Of a stretch of 64,000 nt of DNA, positions 18,057 through 29,674 are shown piece after piece. Both the position numbers and the translations under genes were made by a program. Position 1 is the first letter of the stretch; every line of letters starts with the position of its first letter. The stretch is from Burkholderia sp. Ax-1719 (GTDB taxonomy: Bacteria > Pseudomonadota > Gammaproteobacteria > Burkholderiales > Burkholderiaceae), in the NCBI RefSeq assembly GCF_011753055.1, contig NZ_VWWJ01000004.1:62001-126000 (forward strand), in the 5' to 3' direction. A model generated the notes under the pieces. The model saw nothing but the letters and a program-made list of their open reading frames with translations. It made no database searches and had not been told where the DNA came from.

Positions 18057-18626
18057 TTAGCGCAAACGCGCGACCCATGCCGCCACTTCATCGCCGCTGC
18101 CGATTTTCGGATCGACGATACCGTCGATCATGAAGGTCGGCGACACGTGAATGCCGTTCTGGCGCGCGTACTTCGCATGCCATTTCACTTCGCTGTCGAG
18201 GCCGGGAATCGCAAACGCTTCGCGCAAGGCCAGCCCGCTATAGCGCTCGATACGCGCGATGATGTCGTTGGGCGTCGCGTCCAGATTCGGGCCGCCGCAA
18301 TGGCGCTCGAACTCGAATTCCTCCCGATGGGCCGCCACGGCGGCCATCACCGCTTTTGCGCTGTCCTTGCCGCCGGGCAGTGTCGAAGCCGCGAGAATGC
18401 AGCGCACGATCACGCCTGAATACATGTGCCACGGCTGCGATTGCAGGCGGATCTTGACGGTGACACGGTCGGCGCCAGCGGTTTCCAGCAGCGCGTCGAG
18501 CTTGCCGAATGCGCGCACCGAGAACGGGCAGGTCGGTTCCAGAAAGACTTCGAAAACGTGCGGGCCGTGGCCCCACGTGAGGGGATCGGCGCGCCAGGCG
18601 GGCGTGGTGGAGTCGGATTGGGTCAT
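18057..18626 (-). CDS. DsbA-like thioredoxin-fold protein, single active-site Cys
   Basis: This 189-residue protein without signal peptide has the thioredoxin/DsbA-type order: HVFEVFLEPTCPFSVRAFGKL near residue 30, a helical insert and the cis-Pro strand GIHVSPTFMIDG. The active site reads Cys-Pro-Phe-Ser, so the resolving Cys of the usual CXXC is missing, which argues against classical disulfide exchange. The start at MTQSDSTT is chosen because the upstream extension is low-complexity. It sits just after a tannase-family gene on the same strand (72-bp gap). Confidence 0.75.
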   Translation of the reverse strand: MTQSDSTTPAWRADPLTWGHGPHVFEVFLEPTCPFSVRAFGKLDALLETAGADRVTVKIRLQSQPWHMYSGVIVRCILAASTLPGGKDSAKAVMAAVAAHREEFEFERHCGGPNLDATPNDIIARIERYSGLALREAFAIPGLDSEVKWHAKYARQNGIHVSPTFMIDGIVDPKIGSGDEVAAWVARLR

Positions 18627-18698
18627 GGTGTTTTCGGGTGTGGGATCGCTAGTAGGGGCGAGGGCACGCAATGAGCGTGCCCTTGCGGATTTCAGTGT

Positions 18699-20519
18699 TT
18701 ATTGCGGCAACGGAAAGATCTGATCGTCGCGCACCACGTATTGCTTCTGGAAACCGGGGCGCAGCATGAAGACGCCGAACCAGTCGATTTTCGCGGGCTC
18801 TTTCAAGGGGCTGGGGGCGCTCACGTAGCTCGACGCCTTAGCCGGATCACCCTTGCCTGAATAATGCGCGATCTGCGGAAACGGATAGATCGGCCGGCTC
18901 GCAAGCGCGGGCTGATTTGGAATCGCAACGGGCGGCAGCGCCGCGTGTGCGCCGATGCCGCCGGATTGGCCACCACCGCGGCCATCGCTACCGCCTTGCG
19001 GACCCGCGCCTGGGTGACCTTGCACTGGCGCGACGCGCTGAGCGTTCAAACTCGCCGGTGCCGCGCCGTGCTCGACCCACGTCATCAGCGGGCTGAGCGT
19101 GTCGACCTGCGCGAAGCCATCGCCGCCGCCGCAATGGCCGACACCAGGAATCATGAAGAGGCGCAGGAAGCGGTCTGTCGCGGCGCTGCCCATCTCCGCC
19201 TGAACGGCGCGATAGTAGGCCACGGAAATCATCGGCGCGATGGAAAAGTCGGCCCAGCCGTGCCACACGATGAGCTTGCCGCCACGCGCCGCGAACGCGC
19301 GCAGATCGGGATTGGTGGCGTCATTGAGGCCGTGGAGTTCCTGCATGCGCGTGAATTGCGCGGTCGTGAACGGGAACGTCGCGGCGGCCGCTTCGGCTTG
19401 CGAGGGCACGAGATTGACCACCGGCACCATGCTGCTGTAGAGCGATTCGGACATCACGTGCGCGTTCGCCTCGCGCGGCACGAACGAACTCCACATCAGC
19501 TCGGAGCCGGGTTCGAGGCCGCCAGGCAGGAAGCGATGGCCCTCGGCGTCGGTCGGGCCAGTGTAGATTTTTTGCGCCACGCTCCATTCAGCCGGCGTGA
19601 GGCAGTGTTGCGTATCGCTCGCGCCCGGTTTGCAGGCCACCCAGCTCGCCTGCACATGGCACGCGCGCGGGTCGCTCAGCAGGCCGTCCTTGACGCCGTC
19701 GAGCGTGTCGCAATGCGCGATCACCGCGTCATGCAGCACGTGCAGCTTCGGCGCGAGCAGAATCGGCTGGCCGTTGCTGCCGCGATTGGCCGCGACTGTC
19801 CACGCATGGAAGAAGGAATTCTGGATCTGGAACAGCATCGCGGGTGCGCCCGCCGAAATGCCGTCGAAGTCGTCGGGATAGCGCTGCGCTTCCATCAAGG
19901 CTTCGCGGCCGCCGTCCGAACAGCCCGAGAAATAGGCGTAGCGCGGCGCGACGCCGTAGAACGTACGCATCAGCGCCTTTGCTGCGAGCGCCGTAAGGTG
20001 GTTGGCGCGATAAGCGAAATCGATACGCTTTTGCGGATCGGCGACGAACGCGCCGGCATCGGCTGCGCCCATGCTGCCGGTGTGCCCCATATCGGTAGCC
20101 GCGACCGCGAATTCGCCGTCCAGCGCGGGACGGCAATCGCCTGCGTTGCCGATGCTGGCGTTGATCATGCCGCACAGGCCGCCGCAACCGGCCTGGAGAT
20201 AGCGTTGAGTCCACTTGGTCGTGGGCAGATCGAGCTTGAAGCCGATCGCGGGTGCGATCGTGCCGCTCACTTCGCAGAACTCGCCTTGGGGCGTGTTCAG
20301 GCGCTTCGTTTCAATCGAAACGGGTGCACCCACGGCGGCATCGAGTTTTGCTTGCGCAAGGGCCTCGCAGCTTTGCACCGGGGCGATCACGGGCAGCGCC
20401 GCGCCGGTATCGGCGAACGCGGGCGCAGCGCGCAGCAGCGCGAGCACGGCGAGCATGAAGAGCGCAACGGCCAGCGAAGCCGTGCGCCGGGTAAGGCAAA
20501 AGAAGGATTGGGCGTTCAT
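18699..20519 (-). CDS. Tannase/feruloyl esterase family protein
   Basis: This 606-residue secreted esterase has a signal peptide ending at APAFAD. The catalytic Ser lies in GCSDGGREAL (about residue 201) and the catalytic His in GVGHCGGGDG (about 462). The paired Cys-Ser and His-Cys motif is the hallmark of this family, where a disulfide joins the two catalytic elements. It should hydrolyse gallate, ferulate or similar phenolic esters in the periplasm or outside. A second family member is at 59641. The lid region and Gly-rich GRGGGQSGGIG insert near the C-terminus are unusual. Confidence 0.87.
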   Translation of the reverse strand: MNAQSFFCLTRRTASLAVALFMLAVLALLRAAPAFADTGAALPVIAPVQSCEALAQAKLDAAVGAPVSIETKRLNTPQGEFCEVSGTIAPAIGFKLDLPTTKWTQRYLQAGCGGLCGMINASIGNAGDCRPALDGEFAVAATDMGHTGSMGAADAGAFVADPQKRIDFAYRANHLTALAAKALMRTFYGVAPRYAYFSGCSDGGREALMEAQRYPDDFDGISAGAPAMLFQIQNSFFHAWTVAANRGSNGQPILLAPKLHVLHDAVIAHCDTLDGVKDGLLSDPRACHVQASWVACKPGASDTQHCLTPAEWSVAQKIYTGPTDAEGHRFLPGGLEPGSELMWSSFVPREANAHVMSESLYSSMVPVVNLVPSQAEAAAATFPFTTAQFTRMQELHGLNDATNPDLRAFAARGGKLIVWHGWADFSIAPMISVAYYRAVQAEMGSAATDRFLRLFMIPGVGHCGGGDGFAQVDTLSPLMTWVEHGAAPASLNAQRVAPVQGHPGAGPQGGSDGRGGGQSGGIGAHAALPPVAIPNQPALASRPIYPFPQIAHYSGKGDPAKASSYVSAPSPLKEPAKIDWFGVFMLRPGFQKQYVVRDDQIFPLPQ

Positions 20520-20686
20520 CGGAAGAACCGGGCTGGAGAAGGGCGGCGAATCTGCCGCGAGCTTCGGGAACCCTGTTCTTAGCATCTTTTTCGCTCGATT
20601 GGCCTTCGGCGGCCCTGACGATCAACGAAACAGATGGCTCGATAAACAGAAGGCATGGCTGGACTGACGCGTGCGGTCAAGCGCGT

Positions 20687-21364
20687 TCAGTTTGCCTCGG
20701 GTCGCTTCACGAAGGCGCTCACGAACGTATGCACCGCCGCTTCCACCCAGCGGTCGATTTGTGCAGCTGACGGCCGGGCATCTGGGTGCGTGAGGCATTC
20801 CAGTTGTGCTTCGCCGCGCACGATGCCGATGAAGAGTTTGGCTGCCGTCGTATAACCCACGGCTTGCACGTCGATCTGGCCGCGCGCAGCGGCGCGCTCC
20901 AGAAATTGACCAACGATGCCCGCGACCACCTCCGGCCCGGCGGCAAAGAACGTGCGCCCCAGCTCGGGAAAGCGCGGCGTTTCCGCGACGATCACGCGAT
21001 ACAGCGCGAGCCCCATCGGCGAAACAATCAGATTCAGATAGGCGCGCGCCAACGTGGTGAGCGAGCGCGTGATGTCGTCCGACTCGAATTCCATATGGCG
21101 CAGCGAATGCGCGAACTGACCACATTCGCGCTGGACCACGGCGGCGAACAGCGCTTCCTTCGTTGGCCACGCCGCGTAGACGGTGGACTTGGAGACGCGC
21201 GCCTCGCGCTGGATCATGTCGGTCGTGGCGGCGCTGAAGCCGTGCGCCAGAAATATGGTGCGGGCCGCGTTCAGAATCGTGTCTGCGCGGCTTGAGGCGG
21301 GGGATGCGGTGTCGTTGTCGCGAGCGGGGCCTGCCGGTGCGCCGGTTTCCTTGTGCGTCGCCAT
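20687..21364 (-). CDS. TetR/AcrR-family repressor of the efflux operon
   Basis: The 225-residue protein has a helix-turn-helix near residues 45-65 (TTDMIQREARVSKSTVYAAW) and an AcrR-like C-terminal domain. It is divergent from the MFS/outer-membrane/adaptor efflux operon, and two matching palindromes lie between them, so it probably represses both. The start at the Met of MATHKETG is preferred; the upstream extension is not domain-like. Confidence 0.83.
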   Translation of the reverse strand: MATHKETGAPAGPARDNDTASPASSRADTILNAARTIFLAHGFSAATTDMIQREARVSKSTVYAAWPTKEALFAAVVQRECGQFAHSLRHMEFESDDITRSLTTLARAYLNLIVSPMGLALYRVIVAETPRFPELGRTFFAAGPEVVAGIVGQFLERAAARGQIDVQAVGYTTAAKLFIGIVRGEAQLECLTHPDARPSAAQIDRWVEAAVHTFVSAFVKRPEAN

Positions 21365-21454
21365 GTCTTTCGATTGGATTGCAATAACGGTGTCGCGGGA
21401 TCGTAACACAGCGCGACCGCGCATTTCCGCGTCTTACCCAGCGCTGGCGGGCGC

Positions 21455-21524
21455 AGTACCGATCGGTTCGATTTTAGTTGACTCGGCAGGAATCCGCTCT
21501 TATTATCCAGTACCGCTCGGTACT
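21455..21524. promoter_or_regulatory. Two AGTACCG palindromes, likely efflux repressor operators
   Basis: At 21509-21524 AGTACCG-CT-CGGTACT is a perfect 7-bp-arm palindrome. At 21455-21470 AGTACCG-AT-CGGTTCG is a weaker second copy, 54 bp away. Both are between the divergent tetR and efflux genes, where operators of AcrR/TtgR-type repressors normally sit. Confidence 0.65.
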
Positions 21525-21700
21525 CTCTACCCGGGTTGATCTTTCCCCTATTGGTGAAGGGCCGCTGTGCGAACCCGAGCAGCGCGTACGTCCGTTTTTC
21601 GCGCCGCACGGGCACAGAGATCAGGCTGATGAGCACATCAAGTTAATCAGGATTGCAAAATGACTATGGACCAGCGAACGAAACGCATCAGGGGTGCGCG

Positions 21701-23257
21701 ATGAGCGGGCCGTCCGCAGCCGGCGCGCCCGCGCCGCTGACCGGCGGCAAGCTCGCGCTCGGCACGCTTGCTGTTGCGCTTGCGACATTCATGAATGTGC
21801 TCGATTCGTCGATCGCAAACGTCGCCATTCCGACCTTGTCTGGCAGCCTGGGCGTATCGGTGGACGAGGGCACGTGGGTCATCACCGTGTTCGCAGCGGC
21901 CAATGCCGTGTCCATCCCGCTGACCGGCTGGCTCACGCAGCGGCTCGGCCAGATTCGTCTCTTTGTCGGTGCGATCGTGCTGTTTACCATCGCGTCATGG
22001 CTATGCGGCATGGCGCCGAATCTGCCGGTACTGCTGGCCGCGCGGGTGTTCCAGGGCTTGACCGCTGGGCCGCTGATTCCGATGTCACAGGCAATCCTGC
22101 TCAGTTCCTGGCCGAAGAAAAAGTCTTCGACAGCGCTGGCGCTCTGGGCGATGACTGCAACCGTGGGCCCGATCGCGGGACCTTCGCTGGGCGGCTGGAT
22201 CACCGATAGCTATAGCTGGACGTGGATCTTCTACATCAATATTCCCGTAGGCATTTTTGCGGCGATCACGACGTGGATGATCTACCGCTCGCGCGAAACG
22301 CCGACGCGCAAGCCGCCGATCGATCTGGTGGGGCTGGGCCTGCTGGTCGCGTGGGTGGGCACCTTGCAGGTCATGCTCGACAAGGGCAAGGATCTCGACT
22401 GGTTCCATTCGCCGGTGATCGTCGGGCTGACGATTGCTGCAGCGGTCAGCTTCGTGGCCTTTGTAATCTGGGAGCTGACCGAGGAACACCCGATCGTCGA
22501 TCTGCGTCTGTTCGGCCAGCGCAATTTTCTGGGCGGCACGATTGCGATTTCGATTGCGTATGGCGTGTTCTTCGGCAATCTCGTGCTGCTGCCGCAATGG
22601 ATGCAGGAGTATCTGGGTTATCGCGCGGTGGATGCGGGGCTCGTGATTGCGCCGATCGGCATTTTCACGGTGCTGCTTTCGCCGGTGATTGCGAAGGTGT
22701 TGCCGCGCTCGGATGCGCGCCTGATCGCGACGCTGGCGTTTATCGGTTTTGCGGTGGTGTTCTGGATGCGCTCGAACTACATCGTCGATATAGACACGTA
22801 TCACCTCGTTGTGCCGACCCTGCTGCAAGGCATCCCGATGGCGATGTTCTTCGTGCCACTGACCGCGATCATTCTGGCGGGGCAGTCGCCGCAACGCATT
22901 CCGGCAGCGGCAGGTCTTTCGAATTTCGTGCGGGTGTTTTGCGGGGCGGTGGGCACATCGCTGGGCGCGAACGAATGGTATGACCGCACCGTCGTGCATC
23001 ACGCGCGGCTGACCGAACAGGCGACGCCGGAGAATCCCGCGTTCACGCAATTTCTCGACTTTCTCTCGAAGACGGCGCATCTGGATACGTCGGCGTCTCA
23101 TTCGGTGTTTGGACAACTCGTCGATACCCAGGCCGCCATGCTGGGCCTGAATGACGTGTTCTGGATTTCGGCGGTGATATTCATCGCGATCATTCCGCTC
23201 ATCTGGATCACGCGCGCTGGAAAAGCAGAGGGCGGCGCCGATTCGGCTGCGCATTGA
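21701..23257 (+). CDS. emrB: DHA2-family MFS multidrug efflux pump, EmrB-like
   Basis: This 518-residue inner-membrane protein has about fourteen helices. The first helix and loop (ATFMNVLDSSIANVAIPTL) carry the Asp/Asn motif of drug:H+ antiporter family 2, and motif C-like sequence appears in TVGPIAGPSLGGWITDSYSW. The start ATG at 21701 follows AGGGG. It is first in the operon with an outer-membrane factor (52-bp gap) and an EmrA adaptor, so it should export toxic compounds across both membranes. Confidence 0.9.
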   Translation: MSGPSAAGAPAPLTGGKLALGTLAVALATFMNVLDSSIANVAIPTLSGSLGVSVDEGTWVITVFAAANAVSIPLTGWLTQRLGQIRLFVGAIVLFTIASWLCGMAPNLPVLLAARVFQGLTAGPLIPMSQAILLSSWPKKKSSTALALWAMTATVGPIAGPSLGGWITDSYSWTWIFYINIPVGIFAAITTWMIYRSRETPTRKPPIDLVGLGLLVAWVGTLQVMLDKGKDLDWFHSPVIVGLTIAAAVSFVAFVIWELTEEHPIVDLRLFGQRNFLGGTIAISIAYGVFFGNLVLLPQWMQEYLGYRAVDAGLVIAPIGIFTVLLSPVIAKVLPRSDARLIATLAFIGFAVVFWMRSNYIVDIDTYHLVVPTLLQGIPMAMFFVPLTAIILAGQSPQRIPAAAGLSNFVRVFCGAVGTSLGANEWYDRTVVHHARLTEQATPENPAFTQFLDFLSKTAHLDTSASHSVFGQLVDTQAAMLGLNDVFWISAVIFIAIIPLIWITRAGKAEGGADSAAH

Positions 23258-23309
23258 GTGCAAGCTGGAAGCGACAGTGTTACCGCATCATCAGGATCAT
23301 CAGGAAAAC

Positions 23310-24887
23310 ATGACTAGCGTTTCAATTCTTCGCCCGCGCGCGACGCCGCGTGCATTGGCGGTTTTAGTTGCTGGCGCAACGGTCGCACTGATGGCCGGTT
23401 GCGCGAACTACGCCGGTATCAAAAGCGACAAGACCATCGCGCAGCCGCAACAGTTCGAGACCTCGCAGAGCATCCCCGCGCAAGGCGGCCAGTGGCCCAC
23501 CCTCGACTGGGCGCAGCAGTTCGGCGACCCGCAACTGCCCAAGCTGATCGACGAAGCGCTCGAAGGCAACCCGAGCATCGCCCAGGCGCAGGCGCGCATC
23601 GCCAAGGCCTCGTCGTATATCGATACGTCGAAAGCGGCGCTCGCACCCAAGGTCAACGCCAGCTATTCGTGGACGCGCGAGCTGTATTCGTCGAATGCGC
23701 TTTATCCGACTCCCTATGGCGGCAACTGGTACAGCGAAAATAATGCGCTCGCCAGCGCATCGTGGGATCTGGATCTGTGGGGCAAGAATCGCCAGCGGCT
23801 CGCACAGGCTGTCTCGCAACAGCGCGCCGCGCAGGCCGATATGGAACAGGCGCGCATCACGCTCGCGGCTTCGGTTGCGCGCACGTACAACCAGCTTGCG
23901 CAACTGTATGCGCAGCGTGACATCGCCGCGCGTGAAATCGATAACCGCAAGACCATCGGCACGATCACCAATGGTCGCGTGGTCGCGGGACTCGACACCA
24001 ACGTCGAGCGCCAGACCGCCAACGGCAACATTGCGACGAGCCAGGCGAACCTCACGCAGATCGACGGCCAGATCGAGACCGTGCGCTATCAACTGGGCGC
24101 GTTGCTCGGCAAGGGCCCGGATCGCGGCCTGCAGATCGCCAATCCGGTCCTGAACCCGGTGGCGCAGATCGCCTTGCCCGACAACCTGCCCGCTGACCTC
24201 GTGGCGCGCCGCCCGGACATCGTGTCTGCGCGCTGGCAGGTCGAAGCCGCGATGCACGACGTCAAGGAAGCTAAGGCCGAGTTTTACCCCGACGTGAACC
24301 TCGCCGCAGGCTTTGGTTTCGATGCATTCGGCTGGGGCAGATTCCTCAACTTCACGAGCCGGCAGATGAACATTGGCCCGGCCGTGCATCTGCCGATCTT
24401 CGATGCGGGCGCGTTGCGCGCACAGTTGAAGGGCCGCTATGCCGACTTCGATCTGGACGTGGCGAACTACAACCAGACGTTGATCGGCGCGTTCCAGGAT
24501 GTGGCGACCACGGTGTCGTCGATCCGCTCGGCGGACAAGCAGCTGGTCGATGCGCAGAACGCGCTCGATGCGTCGACCAAGGCATATCAGCTCGCCGTGA
24601 TCCGCTACAAGGCGGGCCTTTCGGAGCAGTTGCAGGTGCTCAACGCCGACCAGAATCGCCTGGGCGCCGAGCAGTCGGTCGTGGACCTGAAAGCGCAGCG
24701 CCGCGACCAGCAGATGGCGCTCATCAAGGCGCTGGGCGGCGGCTTCGATGCCCACAATGCGCACGACGTGAACCTCGTGCCACCTGAGCAGATCGGCAGC
24801 GACGCGAAGGGCGCGAACGGTGCGCCGTGGAATGGCGCAAGCGTACCGCCCACGACGACGACCGCTGCCAGCGCACCGCAACGATAA
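23310..24887 (+). CDS. NodT-family outer membrane efflux lipoprotein
   Basis: This 525-residue outer-membrane factor has a lipobox (VALMAGC) near residue 30, so it is a TolC-like lipoprotein. The two outer-membrane-efflux repeats are visible: long helices around TYNQLAQLYAQRDIA and TKAYQLAVIRYKAG, plus the conserved ARRPDIVSARWQVEAA and FYPDVNLAAGFG regions. The start follows AGGA. The Ala/Thr-rich C-terminal tail is probably disordered. It is the channel for the EmrB/EmrA pair. Confidence 0.9.
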   Translation: MTSVSILRPRATPRALAVLVAGATVALMAGCANYAGIKSDKTIAQPQQFETSQSIPAQGGQWPTLDWAQQFGDPQLPKLIDEALEGNPSIAQAQARIAKASSYIDTSKAALAPKVNASYSWTRELYSSNALYPTPYGGNWYSENNALASASWDLDLWGKNRQRLAQAVSQQRAAQADMEQARITLAASVARTYNQLAQLYAQRDIAAREIDNRKTIGTITNGRVVAGLDTNVERQTANGNIATSQANLTQIDGQIETVRYQLGALLGKGPDRGLQIANPVLNPVAQIALPDNLPADLVARRPDIVSARWQVEAAMHDVKEAKAEFYPDVNLAAGFGFDAFGWGRFLNFTSRQMNIGPAVHLPIFDAGALRAQLKGRYADFDLDVANYNQTLIGAFQDVATTVSSIRSADKQLVDAQNALDASTKAYQLAVIRYKAGLSEQLQVLNADQNRLGAEQSVVDLKAQRRDQQMALIKALGGGFDAHNAHDVNLVPPEQIGSDAKGANGAPWNGASVPPTTTTAASAPQR

Positions 24888-24913
24888 GACAAACCGTAAA
24901 AGAGAACCCAGAA

Positions 24914-26083
24914 ATGAACACCGCACAACGGCCTGTTGCAGAAGAGCAGGATACCGAACAAAACGGCAAGCGCAAACGCATGATGACGCTGCTGGTCCTC
25001 GTGATCGTGATTGCCGCGATTGCCTATGGCCTGTACTACTTCCTCGTCGCACGCTTCAGTGAGGACACCGACGACGCCTACGTCAACGGCAACGTCGTGC
25101 AGATCACCCCGCAGGTGACCGGCACGGTGATCGCCGTGAACGCCGACGACACGCAGACCGTCAAGGCGGGCGAGCCGCTGGTGCAACTCGACCCGGCTGA
25201 CTCGCGCATTGCGCTTCAGCAGGCCGAAGCCAATCTCGGCCAGACCGTGCGCCAGGTGCGCGGTCTGTTCGCCGACGACAGCCAGTACCAGGCACAGGTA
25301 GCCGTGCGTCAGGCGGATCTTTCGCGCGCACGGGACGATCTGCGCCGCCGTATGCAGGTTGCACAAACGGGTGCGGTTTCGCAGGAAGAAATTTCGCATG
25401 CGAGCGATACCGTGAAGAGCGCCGAGGCTTCGCTTGCAGCCGCGCAACAGCAACTCGCCGCGAACCGCGCGCTGACCGCCAACACGACCCTCTCCGATCA
25501 TCCTAACGTGATGGCCGCCGCCGCGAAGGTGCGTGACGCCTACCTCACCAACGCCCGCAACACGCTGCCCGCGCCGGTCACGGGCTACGTTGCGAAGCGT
25601 TCGGTGCAGGTTGGCCAGCGTGTTTCGCCGGGTACGCCGCTGATGTCGGTGGTGCCGCTGAACGCCGTGTGGGTCGACGCCAATTTCAAGGAAGTGCAGC
25701 TCAAGCACATGCGCATCGGCCAGCCCGTCGAGATGACGGCCGACGTGTACGGCTCGTCGGTGGTTTATCACGGCAAGGTGGTGGGCTTCTCGGCAGGCAC
25801 GGGTTCGGCTTTCTCGCTGCTGCCGGCGCAGAACGCTACGGGCAACTGGATCAAGGTGGTGCAGCGCCTGCCGGTGCGAGTCGCGCTCGATCCGGCGGAG
25901 CTGGAGAAGCATCCGCTGCGCATTGGCCTGTCGATGCAGGTGGACGTGAACATCAAGGATGACACGGGCAGCCAGCTCGGCAACGCGCAGAACACGGTCT
26001 ACCAGACCAACGTGTTCGAAAAATACGGCGACGAAGCCGACGCGGAAATCGCCCGCATCATCGCGGAGAACGCAGGGAAGTAA
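24914..26083 (+). CDS. emrA: HlyD/EmrA-family membrane fusion adaptor
   Basis: This 389-residue protein has an N-terminal cytoplasmic tail, one transmembrane helix (about residues 26-46) and a periplasmic part with split lipoyl halves (DAYVNGNVVQITPQVTGTV and PAPVTGYVAKRSVQVGQRV) around a coiled-coil hairpin. It also has the EmrA-like SVVPLNAVWVDANFKE segment. It bridges EmrB and the outer-membrane factor. It lies 26 bp after the outer-membrane gene and is last in the operon, followed by a terminator. Confidence 0.92.
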   Translation: MNTAQRPVAEEQDTEQNGKRKRMMTLLVLVIVIAAIAYGLYYFLVARFSEDTDDAYVNGNVVQITPQVTGTVIAVNADDTQTVKAGEPLVQLDPADSRIALQQAEANLGQTVRQVRGLFADDSQYQAQVAVRQADLSRARDDLRRRMQVAQTGAVSQEEISHASDTVKSAEASLAAAQQQLAANRALTANTTLSDHPNVMAAAAKVRDAYLTNARNTLPAPVTGYVAKRSVQVGQRVSPGTPLMSVVPLNAVWVDANFKEVQLKHMRIGQPVEMTADVYGSSVVYHGKVVGFSAGTGSAFSLLPAQNATGNWIKVVQRLPVRVALDPAELEKHPLRIGLSMQVDVNIKDDTGSQLGNAQNTVYQTNVFEKYGDEADAEIARIIAENAGK

Positions 26084-26129
26084 CCCGCCGCGCACGCGTT
26101 TTCGCCCCTTCGCGTCAGTTCGACGCCCG

Positions 26130-26167
26130 AACATCCGGTGCTTTTTCGACCGGATGTTCTTCTTTCT
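26130..26167 (+). terminator. Rho-independent terminator of the efflux operon
   Basis: AACATCCGGT and ACCGGATGTT form a perfect 10-bp stem with a 9-base loop, followed by the T-rich CTTCTTTCT, about 46 bp after the emrA stop codon. Confidence 0.85.
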
Positions 26168-26439
26168 GTAGCTAAAACGTGTGCATCAGCCCGTATCCCT
26201 GACACGCTCAGGAAACCCTGACAGAACATTGGGGAAACTCCTGGCTAGGGGGTCATAAAAACTGAGATTTAACAAAGTTAGAATGAAATCTCTAGATCGG
26301 CGCAGGTGTCGTTCGGAAGCTGGGTAAGCGGGCAGGAAGCGGACAAAACGCAGATTCCCCCCCGCTTATGAACGACGCATGCCGGTCATTGGCCGCAGTG
26401 GCAGCGGCCACGTGTTGACGACTCCCCTGGAGCCTAATC
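26168..26439. other. Promoter-side gap before the small-gene run
   Basis: There is no coding sequence that I can support. The stretch is AT-richer than its surroundings and includes an inverted repeat GAGATTT (26264-26270) and AAATCTC (26286-26292), a likely regulator or promoter region for the small genes that follow. A GGAG sequence lies at its right end before the ATG at 26440. Confidence 0.4.
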
Positions 26440-26550
26440 ATGAGTAATCCTGATCAAAATCACTCTGCCACCTTGCACGATGCATGGCTTTCCATGCACA
26501 CGATTGCTGGCGCAGCGCGCTCGATGTTGGCGAAGGTGACGCCATGCTGA
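26440..26550 (+). CDS. 36-residue small protein, coupled to next gene
   Basis: A short frame begins at ATG with GGAG about eight bases upstream, encoding MSNPDQNHSATLHDAW and ending KVTPC. Its stop codon overlaps the start of the next gene (ATGCTGA), suggesting translational coupling. The central part is a potential amphipathic helix. It may be a leader peptide or a real small protein. Support is the ribosome site and the overlap only. Confidence 0.5.
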   Translation: MSNPDQNHSATLHDAWLSMHTIAGAARSMLAKVTPC

Positions 26551-26741
26551 GCCATCACGAACTTTCCACTCTGCTGCTGCTCAAGGATGCGACCGAGCAT
26601 ATCGAGCCTGACTGTCTCGAACTGGGCGCGCTGCGCGATCTGCAACTGGTCGAGGTCGAACCGCCTGAGTCGGGCCAGCCGCTGCTGCGCGTGACCCAGC
26701 GCGGTTATGCCGTGCTGCGCGCATTCGCTCGCGCCGCCTGA
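26544..26741 (+). CDS. 65-residue protein, possible small winged-helix-like domain
   Basis: The start is placed at the ATG overlapping the preceding stop, with GAAGG upstream. The sequence MLSHHELSTLLLLKD, then LGALRDLQLVEVE, then a turn and LLRVTQRGYAVLRAFARA has the helix-helix-helix-wing pattern seen in small winged-helix proteins, but no DNA-binding activity can be asserted. It is part of a run of short genes on the same strand. Confidence 0.6.
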   Translation: MLSHHELSTLLLLKDATEHIEPDCLELGALRDLQLVEVEPPESGQPLLRVTQRGYAVLRAFARAA

Positions 26742-26837
26742 TCGCGTTGCCTGATATCCCTGTTGCGGTGAGTGCAAACCGTGGCAGCGGACTCGCATAA
26801 CCGACCGATAACCGACGGATAACCCGAGGAGGCTGAA

Positions 26838-26996
26838 GTGGAACAGTCCTGGCTGGGTATGAGCGTGGGCACGATCGTGCTTTTTATCGCGACAGTCGGC
26901 GTGGTCGCGCATTATCGCCGCGAGCGTCGGCGAGCCGATCTTTTACGCAATCTCGATCATCACGATTGGTTGCAGTGGTCGCGCTCGCGTCGTTAA
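26838..26996 (+). CDS. 52-residue single-pass membrane protein
   Basis: It starts at GTG six bases after a near-perfect GAGGAGG. The order is a short N-terminus, one transmembrane helix (about residues 8-24, GMSVGTIVLFIATVGVVAHY) and a basic cytoplasmic tail with RRERRRADLL. The topology is likely N-out, C-in. The function is unknown. It lies between two other short genes, with gaps of about 96 and 54 bp. Confidence 0.62.
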   Translation: MEQSWLGMSVGTIVLFIATVGVVAHYRRERRRADLLRNLDHHDWLQWSRSRR

Positions 26997-27050
26997 GGCG
27001 CTGAATTAAATCGGCATCAGTCAATCGATACCAACAACGGGGAATCCATC

Positions 27051-29628
<2,578 letters not shown>

Positions 29629-29640
29629 GCACGCGCTTTA

Positions 29641-29674
29641 GCGAAGGTCGATCGCTGAATTAATCGACCTTCGC
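29641..29674. terminator. Hairpin after katG, overlapping the cupin stop
   Basis: GCGAAGGTCGA and TCGACCTTCGC form a perfect 11-bp stem with a 12-base loop, thirteen bases after katG. The cupin stop codon of the opposite strand falls in the loop. There is no T-run; a bidirectional end for the two converging genes is the likely role. Confidence 0.6.

Noticed and set aside
26208-26221. TCAGG-N4-CCTGA, similar to the MarR operator
   Set aside because: The centre is four bases, not three, the outer bases do not match, and it follows the terminator of the efflux operon; likely chance.
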